64,000 nucleotides of DNA from RUG11237 sp045126515 (GTDB taxonomy: Bacteria; Bacillota; Clostridia; Lachnospirales; Lachnospiraceae), in assembly GCA_045126515.1 (NCBI GenBank), contig JBGVOM010000216.1, positions 1 to 64,000 of the forward strand, in the 5' to 3' direction. The position numbers and the translations under genes are program-made. Under the pieces are notes generated by a model, which saw nothing but the letters and a program-made list of their open reading frames with translations, was not told the DNA's origin and ran no database searches. Of this stretch, positions 17,871 through 26,879 are shown in pieces; positions within the stretch are counted from its first letter, which is position 1, and each line of letters starts with the position of its first letter.

Positions 17871-18185
17871 ATGGAAGATAAAATTAAACGAATCTATGTT
17901 CCTATGACAGAAACTGGTTTCTATATTCTGTTTTGCCTGCAGGAAGAAATGCATGGCTACAATATTATTCAAAAAGTAAAAGAAATGACAAAAGGAGAAA
18001 TTGTCATAGGAGCAGGCACTATGTATGGAAGTCTTTCTAAAATGGAACGAGATGGGTTGATTCAATTTATCCGGGAAGAAGAAAAACGAAAGCTATATAA
18101 AATCACAGAGCTTGGCAGGGAAGTTTTAGAAATTGAATTAAAACGGATTGAGCGATTGTATCGTAACAGCAAAGGAGAAGTGTAG
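17871..18185 (+). CDS. PadR-family transcriptional regulator
   Basis: 104 residues. The winged helix is the PadR type (TGFYILFCLQEEMHGYNI, GAGTMYGSLSKMERDGLI, RKLYKITELGREVL). It is immediately followed by a DUF2812 gene, a common pairing in Firmicutes in which the regulator controls a membrane-protein partner. RBS GGAAAGGGA. Confidence 0.88.
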   Translation: MEDKIKRIYVPMTETGFYILFCLQEEMHGYNIIQKVKEMTKGEIVIGAGTMYGSLSKMERDGLIQFIREEEKRKLYKITELGREVLEIELKRIERLYRNSKGEV

Positions 18186-18767
18186 ATGAGAGCTAATGAA
18201 GTTAAGAGAGAGATGCGTTTTTTTACTATAGCAGATTATAAAGAGGAAGAAATCTATTTAAGGGAACAGCATAAGAAAGGTTTTCGTTTTACAAGATTTG
18301 CATTACCTTGTTTTTATTATTTTGAAAAGTGCGAACCAGAGGACATAATATACCAGTTAGATTTCAGCGATGGAAAGAGTCAAGAGCAGGAATACAAACA
18401 AATATATCAGGATACCGGCTGGGAGTATCTTTTTGATGTAAATGGCTGGAGCTATTTTAGAAAACCTGCAGCAGAAACAAGTGGGGAGGAAGAAATATAC
18501 AGCGACAAAGAATCTAAAGTAATGCATCTGGATAAAATAGTAAAGAGAAGAATGCTTCCGCTTCTGATGATATTTTTATGTTGTGTCATACCAAACTTTT
18601 TACGATATGCTTTAGATAGCGGAAATTTATTATTCAAGTATGGCTGGGGCGAAGCAGTGCTGACCATTTTCTGGTATGTGATGTTCTTTGCTTACGTTTG
18701 GATGGTGTCGCATTGTGTGAGAAAGCTGCATCGCATGAAAAAAGAGATGAACGACGGAAAAATATAA
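18186..18767 (+). CDS. DUF2812 domain membrane protein
   Basis: 193 residues. The N-terminal soluble domain (ADYKEEEIYLREQHKKGF, IYQDTGWEYLFDVNGW) matches DUF2812. Two hydrophobic segments lie at about 117-134 and 152-172. The start is directly after the PadR stop, with AAGGAG upstream. Role unknown; it is usually the PadR partner. Confidence 0.82.
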   Translation: MRANEVKREMRFFTIADYKEEEIYLREQHKKGFRFTRFALPCFYYFEKCEPEDIIYQLDFSDGKSQEQEYKQIYQDTGWEYLFDVNGWSYFRKPAAETSGEEEIYSDKESKVMHLDKIVKRRMLPLLMIFLCCVIPNFLRYALDSGNLLFKYGWGEAVLTIFWYVMFFAYVWMVSHCVRKLHRMKKEMNDGKI

Positions 18768-18804
18768 GAACAGTAACTTGTTTTGAGGCTTGTTATGCAC
18801 AGCT

Positions 18805-18870
18805 GCTAATATATACCGAAGCTTTCCGAGTAGGATTTGAACAGCTCGGAAAGCTTCGGTATATATTAGC
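18805..18870. repeat. 26-bp perfect inverted repeat with 14-nt loop
   Basis: Bases 18805-18830 are the exact reverse complement of 18845-18870 (GCTAATATATACCGAAGC and onward). No T run follows, so this is not a standard terminator. It lies between the DUF2812 gene and the ZTP riboswitch. It could be a small palindromic repeat or a transcript-stabilising hairpin. Confidence 0.8.
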
Positions 18871-18907
18871 GGCGTCCCTGACAACCTCAACCCTCTGAAA
18901 ATATTTC

Positions 18908-18936
18908 TTGCAATTTCCCCCCACCTCAATTAATAT
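18908..18936 (+). promoter_or_regulatory. Probable promoter of the ZTP riboswitch transcript
   Basis: TTGCAA (18908-18913), 17 nt, TAATAT (18931-18936), placing the transcript start just before the aptamer. TATAGT at 18934-18939 is an alternative -10. Confidence 0.45.
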
Positions 18937-18945
18937 AGTAAGTAG

Positions 18946-19031
18946 AGTACACGACTGGCGGAAACAGGGATGACCTGGGTAGGATGACCTACAGGGAGTG
19001 TATATACGAGAACAAGCCGACCGCCTGGGCA
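18946..19031 (+). promoter_or_regulatory. ZTP (pfl) riboswitch aptamer
   Basis: It contains the two conserved blocks of the ZTP/ZMP riboswitch: ACTGGCGGAAACAGGGATGA near 18953-18972 with GGGAGTG at 18994-19000, and CCGCCTGGGCA at 19021-19031. The downstream genes make IMP from ZMP (AICAR), the expected regulon. Binding of ZTP/ZMP by the 3' block would prevent terminator formation, giving an ON switch. Confidence 0.9.
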
Positions 19032-19064
19032 GACACGGATAAGTGCGCTCAGGCGGTCTTTTTT
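19019..19064 (+). terminator. Riboswitch-controlled terminator
   Basis: GACCGCCTG (19019-19027) pairs with CAGGCGGTC (19050-19058), followed by TTTTTT. The 5' arm is the conserved aptamer block itself, so aptamer folding and termination exclude each other. Confidence 0.9.
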
Positions 19065-19119
19065 CGTATCTAAAATAAAAATCTAAAAACTCATTACAAA
19101 GAAAATCTGGAGGTACAAA

Positions 19120-19833
19120 ATGGAAATGTTATCATTGGAACAGGAACTGAAAAACAATGCATACCCGGGACGTGGTATTGTAATTGGTAAGTCAAAGGAC
19201 GGCAAAAAGGCAGTGACAGCATATTTTATCATGGGAAGAAGCTCAAACAGCAGAAACCGTGTGTTCGTGGAAGAAGGCCAGGGAATCCGCACAGAAGCTT
19301 TTGACCCATCGAAATTAGAAGACCCTAGTCTTATCATTTATGCACCGGTAAGAGTTTTAGGAAACAGAACTATTGTGACAAATGGTGACCAGACAGACAC
19401 AATTTACGAAGGAATGGACAAAGAACTTACTTTTGAACAGTCCTTAAGATGTCGCGAATTTGAACCAGACGGTCCAAACTACACACCTAGAATTTCTGGT
19501 GTAATGCACGTAGAAGGCGGAAATTACGATTACGCTATGTCCATTTTAAAGAGCAACAATGGTAACCCTGACTGCTGCAACCGTTATACATTTACTTATG
19601 ATAAGCCGGTAGCAGGAGAAGGACATTTTATTCATACTTATATGCATGATGGAAATCCACTTCCAAGTTTTGAAGGCGAACCAAAATTAGTAGGAATCTC
19701 AGATGATATTGACGAGTTTACCAACTTAGTCTGGACAAGCTTAAATGAAGATAATAAAGTATCTTTATTCGTAAGATATATTGATATTGAAACAGGAAAC
19801 TACGAAACAAGAATTATCAACAAGAACAAATAA
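19120..19833 (+). CDS. purO: IMP cyclohydrolase (PurO-type)
   Basis: 237 residues. The sequence (NNAYPGRGIVIGKS, VTAYFIMGRSSNSRNRVF) matches stand-alone IMP cyclohydrolase, which closes FAICAR to IMP, the final step of de novo purine synthesis. In most bacteria this activity is the N-terminal half of PurH; here it is a separate protein of the archaeal PurO-like class. RBS GGAGGT. It is controlled by the ZTP riboswitch and followed 13 nt later by AICAR formyltransferase. Confidence 0.88.
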   Translation: MEMLSLEQELKNNAYPGRGIVIGKSKDGKKAVTAYFIMGRSSNSRNRVFVEEGQGIRTEAFDPSKLEDPSLIIYAPVRVLGNRTIVTNGDQTDTIYEGMDKELTFEQSLRCREFEPDGPNYTPRISGVMHVEGGNYDYAMSILKSNNGNPDCCNRYTFTYDKPVAGEGHFIHTYMHDGNPLPSFEGEPKLVGISDDIDEFTNLVWTSLNEDNKVSLFVRYIDIETGNYETRIINKNK

Positions 19834-19846
19834 AAGGAGAAAAAAT

Positions 19847-21025
19847 ATGAACGAAATTCAGTTAAAATACGGTTGTAACCCAAATCAGAAACCATCCAGA
19901 ATTTACATGGAAGATGGAAGTGACTTACCAGTAAAGGTGTTAAATGGTAAGCCGGGCTATATTAATTTTTTAGATGCTTTTAATGGCTGGCAGTTAGTAA
20001 AAGAATTAAAGGAAGCAACAGGACTTCCGGCGGCAACTTCTTTCAAGCATGTATCTCCGGCAGGCGCAGCAGTAGGTCTTCCTTTAGATGATACTCTGGC
20101 AAAAATCTACTGGGTAGATGATTTAGGAGAGTTATCTCCACTTGCCTGTGCTTATGCAAGAGCCAGAGGTGCAGACAGAATGTCTTCTTTCGGTGATTTT
20201 ATCGCTTTATCTGATGTGTGCGATGCTGATACTGCAAGATTAATTAAGAGAGAAGTATCTGATGGTGTGATTGCTCCGGGATATACGGATGAGGCAATGG
20301 AACTGTTAATGCAGAAGAAAAAAGGAAATTATAACATTATCCAGATTGATCCTTCTTATGTACCGGCAGAATTAGAAAGAAAGCAGGTATATGGAATCAC
20401 TTTTGAGCAGGGAAGAAATGAACTGGATATCAACGGTGACTTATTATCTAATATTGTTACAAAAAACAAGGAAATTCCGGAATCTGCATTAATTGATATG
20501 AAGATTTCTTTAATCACATTAAAATATACACAGTCTAACTCAGTATGCTATGTAAAAGGTGGACAGGCAATCGGTATCGGTGCAGGTCAGCAGTCCAGAG
20601 TACACTGTACCAGACTGGCAGGTCAGAAAGCTGACAACTGGTATCTTCGTCAGGCACCACAGGTATTAAATCTTCAGTTTGTAGATTCTTTGGGACGTGC
20701 AGACAGAGATAATACCATTGATGTTTACATTGGTGATGAATACGAAGATGTACTTCGTGAAGGCGAATGGCAGAAACGCTTTAAGGTAAAACCTCCGGTA
20801 TTTACCAGAGAAGAAAAGAGAGCATGGTTAGATGGGAATACCAACGTAACGCTTGGTTCTGATGCATTCTTCCCATTCTCAGACAATATTGAGAGAGCTT
20901 ACAAGAGTGGCGTAAAATACATTGCACAGCCGGGCGGTTCTGTAAGAGACGACCTTGTAATTGAATGTGCAGATAAGTACGATATGGCAATGGCATTTAC
21001 AGGAATCAGATTATTCCATCACTAA
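19847..21025 (+). CDS. AICAR formyltransferase, stand-alone
   Basis: 392 residues. AICAR transformylase domain only (LKYGCNPNQKPSRIY, ATSFKHVSPAGAAVG, SNSVCYVKGGQAIGIGAGQQ, AFFPFSDNIERA). It converts AICAR plus 10-formyl-THF to FAICAR. It equals the C-terminal part of bifunctional PurH; the cyclohydrolase is the gene just upstream. ATG 19847 follows AAAAGGAG. Confidence 0.9.
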   Translation: MNEIQLKYGCNPNQKPSRIYMEDGSDLPVKVLNGKPGYINFLDAFNGWQLVKELKEATGLPAATSFKHVSPAGAAVGLPLDDTLAKIYWVDDLGELSPLACAYARARGADRMSSFGDFIALSDVCDADTARLIKREVSDGVIAPGYTDEAMELLMQKKKGNYNIIQIDPSYVPAELERKQVYGITFEQGRNELDINGDLLSNIVTKNKEIPESALIDMKISLITLKYTQSNSVCYVKGGQAIGIGAGQQSRVHCTRLAGQKADNWYLRQAPQVLNLQFVDSLGRADRDNTIDVYIGDEYEDVLREGEWQKRFKVKPPVFTREEKRAWLDGNTNVTLGSDAFFPFSDNIERAYKSGVKYIAQPGGSVRDDLVIECADKYDMAMAFTGIRLFHH

Positions 21026-21065
21026 AATAATACGTAGAAATTGATTAATTGATAAGGGGTATAAC

Positions 21066-23651
21066 ATGAAGATAAGATTAATGAGACAACCTTTAAAAAA
21101 GGCCACTGCACTCGTAATGGCAGTGGCAATGACTGCTTCCTGTGTCGGAATTCTGACACCAAAAGAAGTGAAAGCTTCTGAAGATGAATGGGCATTTGAA
21201 GAAGATTTTGAGGGGAATTGTGGGGCTTGGAAATTCTGGCAAACAGGTGAAATAGTTCAAAGTCCTGATAATTCAAAAAACAAGGTATTAAAAATGAATT
21301 TTGCTAGTGATTATCCTTTGGAGGCTGCGTGGGGAGTGGCTATAAGGGACATTACTTTGAAGCCTAATACATCTTATATCATGGAGGTAAAGGTCAGAGG
21401 GGATAATATATCTGCATCTAAAGATTTTAAAGATGGAGTTCATGTCAATCTTTGGGGAAATAAAGGATATCCTATGGATTTTGTGAATGATTTTAAGACA
21501 GAAAGTTTTGGATGGTGCAAGATGCAGGTGTATTTCTATACCACTTCCACAGGACTTACAACGATTCAGTGTGGTCTGGATAATGTAAGGGGAACAGCTT
21601 ATTTTGATGATATTCGCATTAAAGAATATACCTATACTGATGCAGATGAAGATAAAAGAATTATTAAGGAAACGGACAATATACGTCTGAGTTTGACACC
21701 AGAAACCTTGGAAACCTCTGGTATTTCCGAGGAAAAAGTGCAGCAGCTTTTAGAGGATTTGCAAAGTACCTATAAAGCATATTATGATTTAACGGGAAGT
21801 GCTCCTTATTATGGCGATACAATAAATATGCTTGAAAGTTTTCGACCGGTATATCTAAAATATGGAGCTGTTTCAGGAAATCCTATTCATTTAAGTGGAA
21901 GTCAGGTTTCTGCATTGAAGCTTTATATGGAAAAAGGTTGCGTTAATTTCGGCTGGCTTCATGAAATAGGGCATGATTTTGATAATGGTTCTGATATTAA
22001 AGAAGAAAGAACTTATAATTATGGGTGGGATTTTCATGATGAATTCTGGGCAAATACGAAAATGCTTTATGTGTTGGATAACACAGATGTTTCAACAAAC
22101 ATTGATGGACTTACAGCTGACACTATGGGAGAAATACTTCAGCATTATAAGAAAAATTATGATAAGTGGCATGCTAGTGCTACGGGAGAATTTGATGACA
22201 GTTACCATGATGCGCTGACTTATATTTTTGGAACAATAATACAGGATATAGGCTGGGAGCCTTTTGTAAAGACTTTCCACCAGTATACTGCAGAAGAGAT
22301 TCCTGAACCGGTTACAGGATTGGCAAAGTTGGAACGATTTTTATATGCTGTCCAGCAAAATTACAATCCAGCTGGCAATGAAGTTATGGAGAATTTTAGA
22401 GATGGAGAGTATGAGGCTGTTAGAAAATATTACTTTAATTTGGAATATGAAGCAAATGAAGATTTAGAAGCCCAGAAAAGTATTGCAGATGAAACAATTA
22501 TGAATTTAGTTGGAGATAAGGAATATCCAGAAGTGATTCAAGCTGTTATAGATAGTGAGAAAAAGCATGTTGATTATGCTGGTTGTCAGGAAGAATTAGA
22601 TGATATCATAGAAAATGTGGAAGCGGTACTCAGTCCGATTACAGTTTCTTATAAAGATTATAAGGGAGATACTGTTACTACCAGAGAAGTGAAACCGGGA
22701 GATGAAATACCCACAGATGTTACATTGAGTGAAAGAGAGTATTATACTTTTGGCGGTTGGTATATGGACCAGGAGTGCACAGTACCGGTCAGTGGAGATT
22801 CAACTGCCACACTGGAAAAAGACATCACTGTCTATGCAGGATGGAAACCGAACCATTATACGGTTGTTTATGAATTGAATGGTGGTACCAATTCAGACTT
22901 AAATCCGGTAGATTTTACTGTAGAAGATGATATTATTGTATTTGAATCTCCTGAGCGGGAAGGATATCTTTTTGATGGTTGGTATCGAAGTTCTGATTTT
23001 AAAAAACGAATTTATGATTTTGAACCAAAGGATTTTTCCAGTAGGGTATTAGAGAGCTTTACAGTTTATGCAAAGTGGAAAGAAAAGCCGGCAACTCCAA
23101 CACCAGAGCCAACAGCAACAGCGACACCGGAGCCGACAGCAACAGTGACACCAAATCCGACAGCAACGGTGGCGCCAACAAAAGTTGTAACACCAACGGT
23201 GGCACCGAAAAAGATTTCTGTGAAAAAAGCAGTGGTTGCTAAAGTGTCCACCCAGTATTATTACGATAAGGCAGTGAAACCGGAATTAAAGATTACTTAT
23301 CAGGGTAACGCCTTAAAGAAAGATAAAGATTACAAGCTTTCCTATAAGAATAATAAAAAAGCGGGCACTGGAAAGATTATAATTACCGGAAAAGGTGACT
23401 ATACGGGAACAAAGACGGTTACCTTTAAGATTGTAAATGGATATGCAAAATACAAGGTGGTATCTAAAGTTGGTCTATATAAATCTGCTTCTAATAAGTC
23501 GAAAAAAGTCACTACTCTTTCCAAAGGAAAAGTAGTAAAAGTTTATGTAGATTCTGAAGTAAAAGACACAAAGAAGAGAAACTGGGTAAAGGTAAAAGCA
23601 GGAAATAAAACAGGATATGTATTAAAGAAGAAATTAAAAAAGATGAAATAG
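21066..23651 (+). CDS. Secreted zinc-metallopeptidase-like multidomain protein (M60-like)
   Basis: 861 residues. Signal peptide of about 38 residues (ALVMAVAMTASCVGI). A carbohydrate-binding-module-like beta domain (about 40-195, DDIRIKEY end) is followed by a helical catalytic region with zincin motif WLHEIGHDFDNG near residue 303 and a later glutamate. This resembles the M60/enhancin-like mucin-peptidase group. Then come two InlB-type repeats (FGGWYMD, FDGWYRS), a TPEPTATATPEPTAT linker, an MBG-like domain and a C-terminal SH3b-like domain. It probably acts on host or plant glycoproteins at the cell surface. No LPxTG is seen; the basic SH3-like end may bind the wall. Confidence 0.78.
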   Translation: MKIRLMRQPLKKATALVMAVAMTASCVGILTPKEVKASEDEWAFEEDFEGNCGAWKFWQTGEIVQSPDNSKNKVLKMNFASDYPLEAAWGVAIRDITLKPNTSYIMEVKVRGDNISASKDFKDGVHVNLWGNKGYPMDFVNDFKTESFGWCKMQVYFYTTSTGLTTIQCGLDNVRGTAYFDDIRIKEYTYTDADEDKRIIKETDNIRLSLTPETLETSGISEEKVQQLLEDLQSTYKAYYDLTGSAPYYGDTINMLESFRPVYLKYGAVSGNPIHLSGSQVSALKLYMEKGCVNFGWLHEIGHDFDNGSDIKEERTYNYGWDFHDEFWANTKMLYVLDNTDVSTNIDGLTADTMGEILQHYKKNYDKWHASATGEFDDSYHDALTYIFGTIIQDIGWEPFVKTFHQYTAEEIPEPVTGLAKLERFLYAVQQNYNPAGNEVMENFRDGEYEAVRKYYFNLEYEANEDLEAQKSIADETIMNLVGDKEYPEVIQAVIDSEKKHVDYAGCQEELDDIIENVEAVLSPITVSYKDYKGDTVTTREVKPGDEIPTDVTLSEREYYTFGGWYMDQECTVPVSGDSTATLEKDITVYAGWKPNHYTVVYELNGGTNSDLNPVDFTVEDDIIVFESPEREGYLFDGWYRSSDFKKRIYDFEPKDFSSRVLESFTVYAKWKEKPATPTPEPTATATPEPTATVTPNPTATVAPTKVVTPTVAPKKISVKKAVVAKVSTQYYYDKAVKPELKITYQGNALKKDKDYKLSYKNNKKAGTGKIIITGKGDYTGTKTVTFKIVNGYAKYKVVSKVGLYKSASNKSKKVTTLSKGKVVKVYVDSEVKDTKKRNWVKVKAGNKTGYVLKKKLKKMK

Positions 23652-23666
23652 ACTTTTATGTGAAAG

Positions 23667-23705
23667 AGGACGCAGATGTGAGAAGTGACATCTGCGTCCT
23701 TTTTT
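23667..23705 (+). terminator. Rho-independent terminator
   Basis: A 13-bp perfect stem (AGGACGCAGATGT at 23667-23679 with ACATCTGCGTCCT at 23688-23700) is followed by TTTTT. Confidence 0.9.
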
Positions 23706-23738
23706 AGATAATAGAAAAGTTTCGAAGGATGCTTTTGT

Positions 23739-24887
23739 TTAAGAAGAACTGTTGTTCAAAGAATAAATTTGTTTTAATAATTCGCTACATTGCTTTTGCA
23801 GGTCAGCGTTTTCACTTTTTAAGTTAGTATTTTCATTTTGCAGGTCGGTGTTTTTGCTCTGCAGGTCGGTGTTTTTGCTCTGCAGGTCGGTGTTTTTGCT
23901 CTGTAGGTCAGTGTTTTTGCTCTGCAGGTCAGTGTTTTTGCTCTGCAAATCAGCGTTTTCGTTTTGCAATGTAGTCTTCTGGTTTTTTAGGTTTTCCAGT
24001 TCTTCGTTCATTTCATCCATCATAAATTTTACAGTATTTTGGTCTAAAATACGTAGTTCTTCTGAAAAAATGCTCATTATTTTCTCCATATTCTGACATA
24101 AATTATAAATTTCCTGATACATAGGTTTGAACTTTGGATAATGCTCAATCAGATAGATAATATCATCTAAATCATCGGAACTTAAAAAAGTAAGCCAGGC
24201 ATCCTGTTCATTTCTAATACCATTATTTTGACGAATAATTTTGAATATGTCAAGGGGAATAAAAAGATACTTTTGTAAAAGATTTAATTCAATTCCCGTG
24301 TTAGATTTGGGTTCTACATAATGCAGATATTCTTGGGGGAATTGGTGAAATTCCTTTGGAGCTTTATCGAATAAAACGATGGTGTAGACTTGTTTGATAT
24401 CACTGTATTTAAAGCGTTCTTTTTTCTCATCGCGAACTCTTTTATATTGTCGAAGCAATAAATCAGCGGAATAGCAGGCACTTCGTTCACCAGGAAATTT
24501 ATATCCGATTTTTTGCATTTCGATATTTATGATGCTACCGTCTTCTAATTGGACTACAATATCCATAATTACCAGGGAGCTTTCATCTCCTAATCTTGTG
24601 GAATCCGTTGGAAGTACAAAAAGAATTTTCACTTTGACTCCCAGTAAGACAGATAAAAAATCATTTAATCGTTCTGGTGCGTATTCCGGGCTAAGAATTT
24701 CTTTGAAAAATCCATCATATATCATTTTTACCCCTTTTGCACCGGAACAAAAATTTAGAAATTCTTCTTGCTGTTCAAGCTTCCAAGAATAAAACGTTGT
24801 ACATAGCGCTGCACTGTTTTGGATTTCTTGTAAAATATCCCGTTTTTCCCTAATTATGGGAAAATACTGTTGTAGTGTATTTGCCAT
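23739..24887 (-). CDS. Rpn-family PD-(D/E)XK nuclease/putative transposase with coiled-coil tail
   Basis: About 382 residues. The N-terminal region (NTLQQYFPIIREKRDIL, DGFFKEILSPEYAPERLNDFLS) and the core LVIMDIVVQLEDGSIINIEMQ contain the D...ExQ nuclease motif of the Rpn/PD-(D/E)XK transposase family. The last 80 residues are a coiled coil built of LQSKNTD heptads. Such proteins promote DNA cleavage or recombination. ATG 24887 has the best spacing from AAAGGAG; 24893 is possible. It is an isolated minus-strand gene. Confidence 0.8.
   Translation of the reverse strand: MANTLQQYFPIIREKRDILQEIQNSAALCTTFYSWKLEQQEEFLNFCSGAKGVKMIYDGFFKEILSPEYAPERLNDFLSVLLGVKVKILFVLPTDSTRLGDESSLVIMDIVVQLEDGSIINIEMQKIGYKFPGERSACYSADLLLRQYKRVRDEKKERFKYSDIKQVYTIVLFDKAPKEFHQFPQEYLHYVEPKSNTGIELNLLQKYLFIPLDIFKIIRQNNGIRNEQDAWLTFLSSDDLDDIIYLIEHYPKFKPMYQEIYNLCQNMEKIMSIFSEELRILDQNTVKFMMDEMNEELENLKNQKTTLQNENADLQSKNTDLQSKNTDLQSKNTDLQSKNTDLQSKNTDLQNENTNLKSENADLQKQCSELLKQIYSLNNSSS
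23841..23945. repeat. Five 21-bp tandem repeats encoding heptads
   Basis: Units start at 23841, 23862, 23883, 23904 and 23925 and are nearly identical on the + strand (CAGGTCGGTGTTTTTGCTCTG type). They encode LQSKNTD in the Rpn-like gene. In-frame copy number change would alter coiled-coil length without a frameshift. Confidence 0.9.
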
Positions 24888-25091
24888 AGGCATGACTCCT
24901 TTTTGTATGTTTTTTTATCCATGGAAAAATTCATTTCGAGCGAAATGAATCAGCTGTGAAAAAAGTATAGCATGGACATTTTAGTGTTTCAAGTATTGAC
25001 ATCTAAAATTTATCTAAAAAAGTATAACCAATATATAAAATATGTTATACTTAAACCGTATGTGCGAAAATCATTGGTATGGGAGGAAAAT

Positions 25092-25466
25092 ATGTTTCAA
25101 AATGATTATATTATGCGAATGATTCGGGAGATGGTTCGAACCTTAATCAAATTGTTATGTAATATTGATACGGAAAAAACAGAAGAACTAAAATTAGAAA
25201 AAGAATCAGCAGAGAAATTACAGGCATTAAAGAAATTAGTAGATAATGGATTCATAGAATCAGCAGAAGACCAACTGCTAGAAGAAATAAATGTAGATAA
25301 CAAGCAGGATTTCTTAACTGCAGTACTGTTTTACCAATATCTGAATGAGCAAAGTGATGATATGCTAACTGCCGCAAATTTCAGTCGTGAGGAAGTGGCA
25401 GAAGGATTGAAGACAGTAGCAAAGATATACGGATATGAAAGTGTACTCAACGCTTTTTTAGAATGA
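25092..25466 (+). CDS. DUF6483-type hypothetical protein
   Basis: 124 residues, helical and acidic (NDYIMRMIREMVRTLIKLLC, LKKLVDNGFIESAEDQLLEE). It resembles the small DUF6483 family common in Lachnospiraceae. Function unknown. ATG 25092 follows GGGAGGAAA. Confidence 0.65.
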   Translation: MFQNDYIMRMIREMVRTLIKLLCNIDTEKTEELKLEKESAEKLQALKKLVDNGFIESAEDQLLEEINVDNKQDFLTAVLFYQYLNEQSDDMLTAANFSREEVAEGLKTVAKIYGYESVLNAFLE

Positions 25467-25505
25467 TTTGTATAAGACATGAAATGTTGAAAGAGGAGAA
25501 AGCCA

Positions 25506-26858
25506 ATGAAAAGAATAGGACGAATTGCAGTAAGATGTCTGGGGGCACTGGTGGTATTTGGAATGGCAAATATGGTGCTCTTTTTCAAAATACATCACAG
25601 TACTGCTGCAGTAGTGCTACTTACTGCAGTGTTTGTGGTAATTAACATTATGCCGGCTTTTTATACTGCAAAGATACAAGACCGCCGATTGCGTATTTGT
25701 GGGAATGGTTGCGAATTGTTGTATATTTTTCTTATTTCTACTGCTGGAGTAATTATATTTCATATAGTCGCGTTTGCTTTGAGAATGCCTATACTAGATG
25801 GGATGACTTCATGGAAAGACTGGATGTGCCATGTGATTCTAGCAATTTTTATAGAATGTATTGTGTTTTGGAATGGCATACTTAGAGTGTATTTAACCTC
25901 TGCCCAGTTAGGGCTGAAATGGAGGATTATCGGTATTGTGTGTGGCTGGATTCCAATTGCTCATTTAATTGCATTGGGAAAAATTATTCAAATTGCAAAA
26001 GCAGAAGTACAGGTAGAAAATGATAAAATACTAAAAAGTCAGGCAAGAGCTGATGAGAAAATCTGTGCCACAAAATACCCTGTTCTTATGGTACACGGTG
26101 TATTTTTCAGGGATTTCAGGTATTTTAATTACTGGGGCAGAATTCCAAAAGAATTGGAGAAAAACGGTGCAAAGGTTCACTATGGAGGTCAGGAGTCGGC
26201 GGCGAGTGTGGCAAAGTGTGGTCAGGAGCTGGCGGACAGGATACAAACTATAGTAAAAGAAACCGGCTGTGAAAAAGTAAATATAATAGCCCACTCTAAG
26301 GGCGGGTTGGACAGCAGATATGCAATATCCATGCTTGGAGCAGAAGATTATGTGGCAAGTCTCACTACCATTAATACACCGCACCGAGGGTGTGAATTTG
26401 CAGATTACTTATTGGCAAAGGTGCCGGAGGCCCAAAAGCAGGCAATTGCAAAGTCATATAACAGCGCCTTGAAAAAACTGGGAGATGAGAATCCTGATTT
26501 TCTGGCGGCAGTTACAGATTTAACAGCTTCTGCATGTGAGAAAATGAATGAAAAAGTCTTGGACAGCCCTAAAGTATATTATCAAAGTGTAGGTTCCAAG
26601 TTAAATGTGGCAAGAGGCGGCCGTTTTCCATTAAATCTTACCCATTTGTTTGTAAAATATTTTGATGGAAATAATGATGGGCTTGTGGGAGAAAAATCTT
26701 TTCCGTGGGGAGAAAATTACCGCTTTCTTATAGTAAAGGGAAAACGGGGAATTTCCCATGGAGATATGATTGATTTGAACAGGGAAAATTTTAAAGGATT
26801 TGACATAAGGGAATTTTATGTTCAGTTGGTAGCTGAATTGAAGAATAAAGGATTTTAA
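25506..26858 (+). CDS. Membrane-anchored lipase/esterase (alpha/beta hydrolase)
   Basis: 450 residues. About 4-5 hydrophobic segments in residues 1-165 are followed by an alpha/beta hydrolase domain. YPVLMVHGVFFRD forms the oxyanion region, VNIIAHSKGGLDSRY carries the nucleophile elbow (Ser in AHSKGG) and a final histidine is in RGISHGDM. This is similar to triacylglycerol lipases. The fusion to a membrane region suggests activity at the membrane. RBS AAGAGGAGAAAG; followed by an ABC exporter 21 nt downstream. Confidence 0.78.
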   Translation: MKRIGRIAVRCLGALVVFGMANMVLFFKIHHSTAAVVLLTAVFVVINIMPAFYTAKIQDRRLRICGNGCELLYIFLISTAGVIIFHIVAFALRMPILDGMTSWKDWMCHVILAIFIECIVFWNGILRVYLTSAQLGLKWRIIGIVCGWIPIAHLIALGKIIQIAKAEVQVENDKILKSQARADEKICATKYPVLMVHGVFFRDFRYFNYWGRIPKELEKNGAKVHYGGQESAASVAKCGQELADRIQTIVKETGCEKVNIIAHSKGGLDSRYAISMLGAEDYVASLTTINTPHRGCEFADYLLAKVPEAQKQAIAKSYNSALKKLGDENPDFLAAVTDLTASACEKMNEKVLDSPKVYYQSVGSKLNVARGGRFPLNLTHLFVKYFDGNNDGLVGEKSFPWGENYRFLIVKGKRGISHGDMIDLNRENFKGFDIREFYVQLVAELKNKGF

Positions 26859-26879
26859 GGAAAATGTAAGGAGTTTAAA

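Noticed and set aside
23848..24096. Plus-strand repeat peptide (FLLCRSV repeats)
   Set aside because: Antisense reading of the 21-bp heptad repeats of the Rpn-like gene.
23739..24887. Complete insertion sequence around the Rpn-like gene
   Set aside because: No terminal inverted repeats or target duplication were seen at the gene flanks; annotated as a stand-alone gene.
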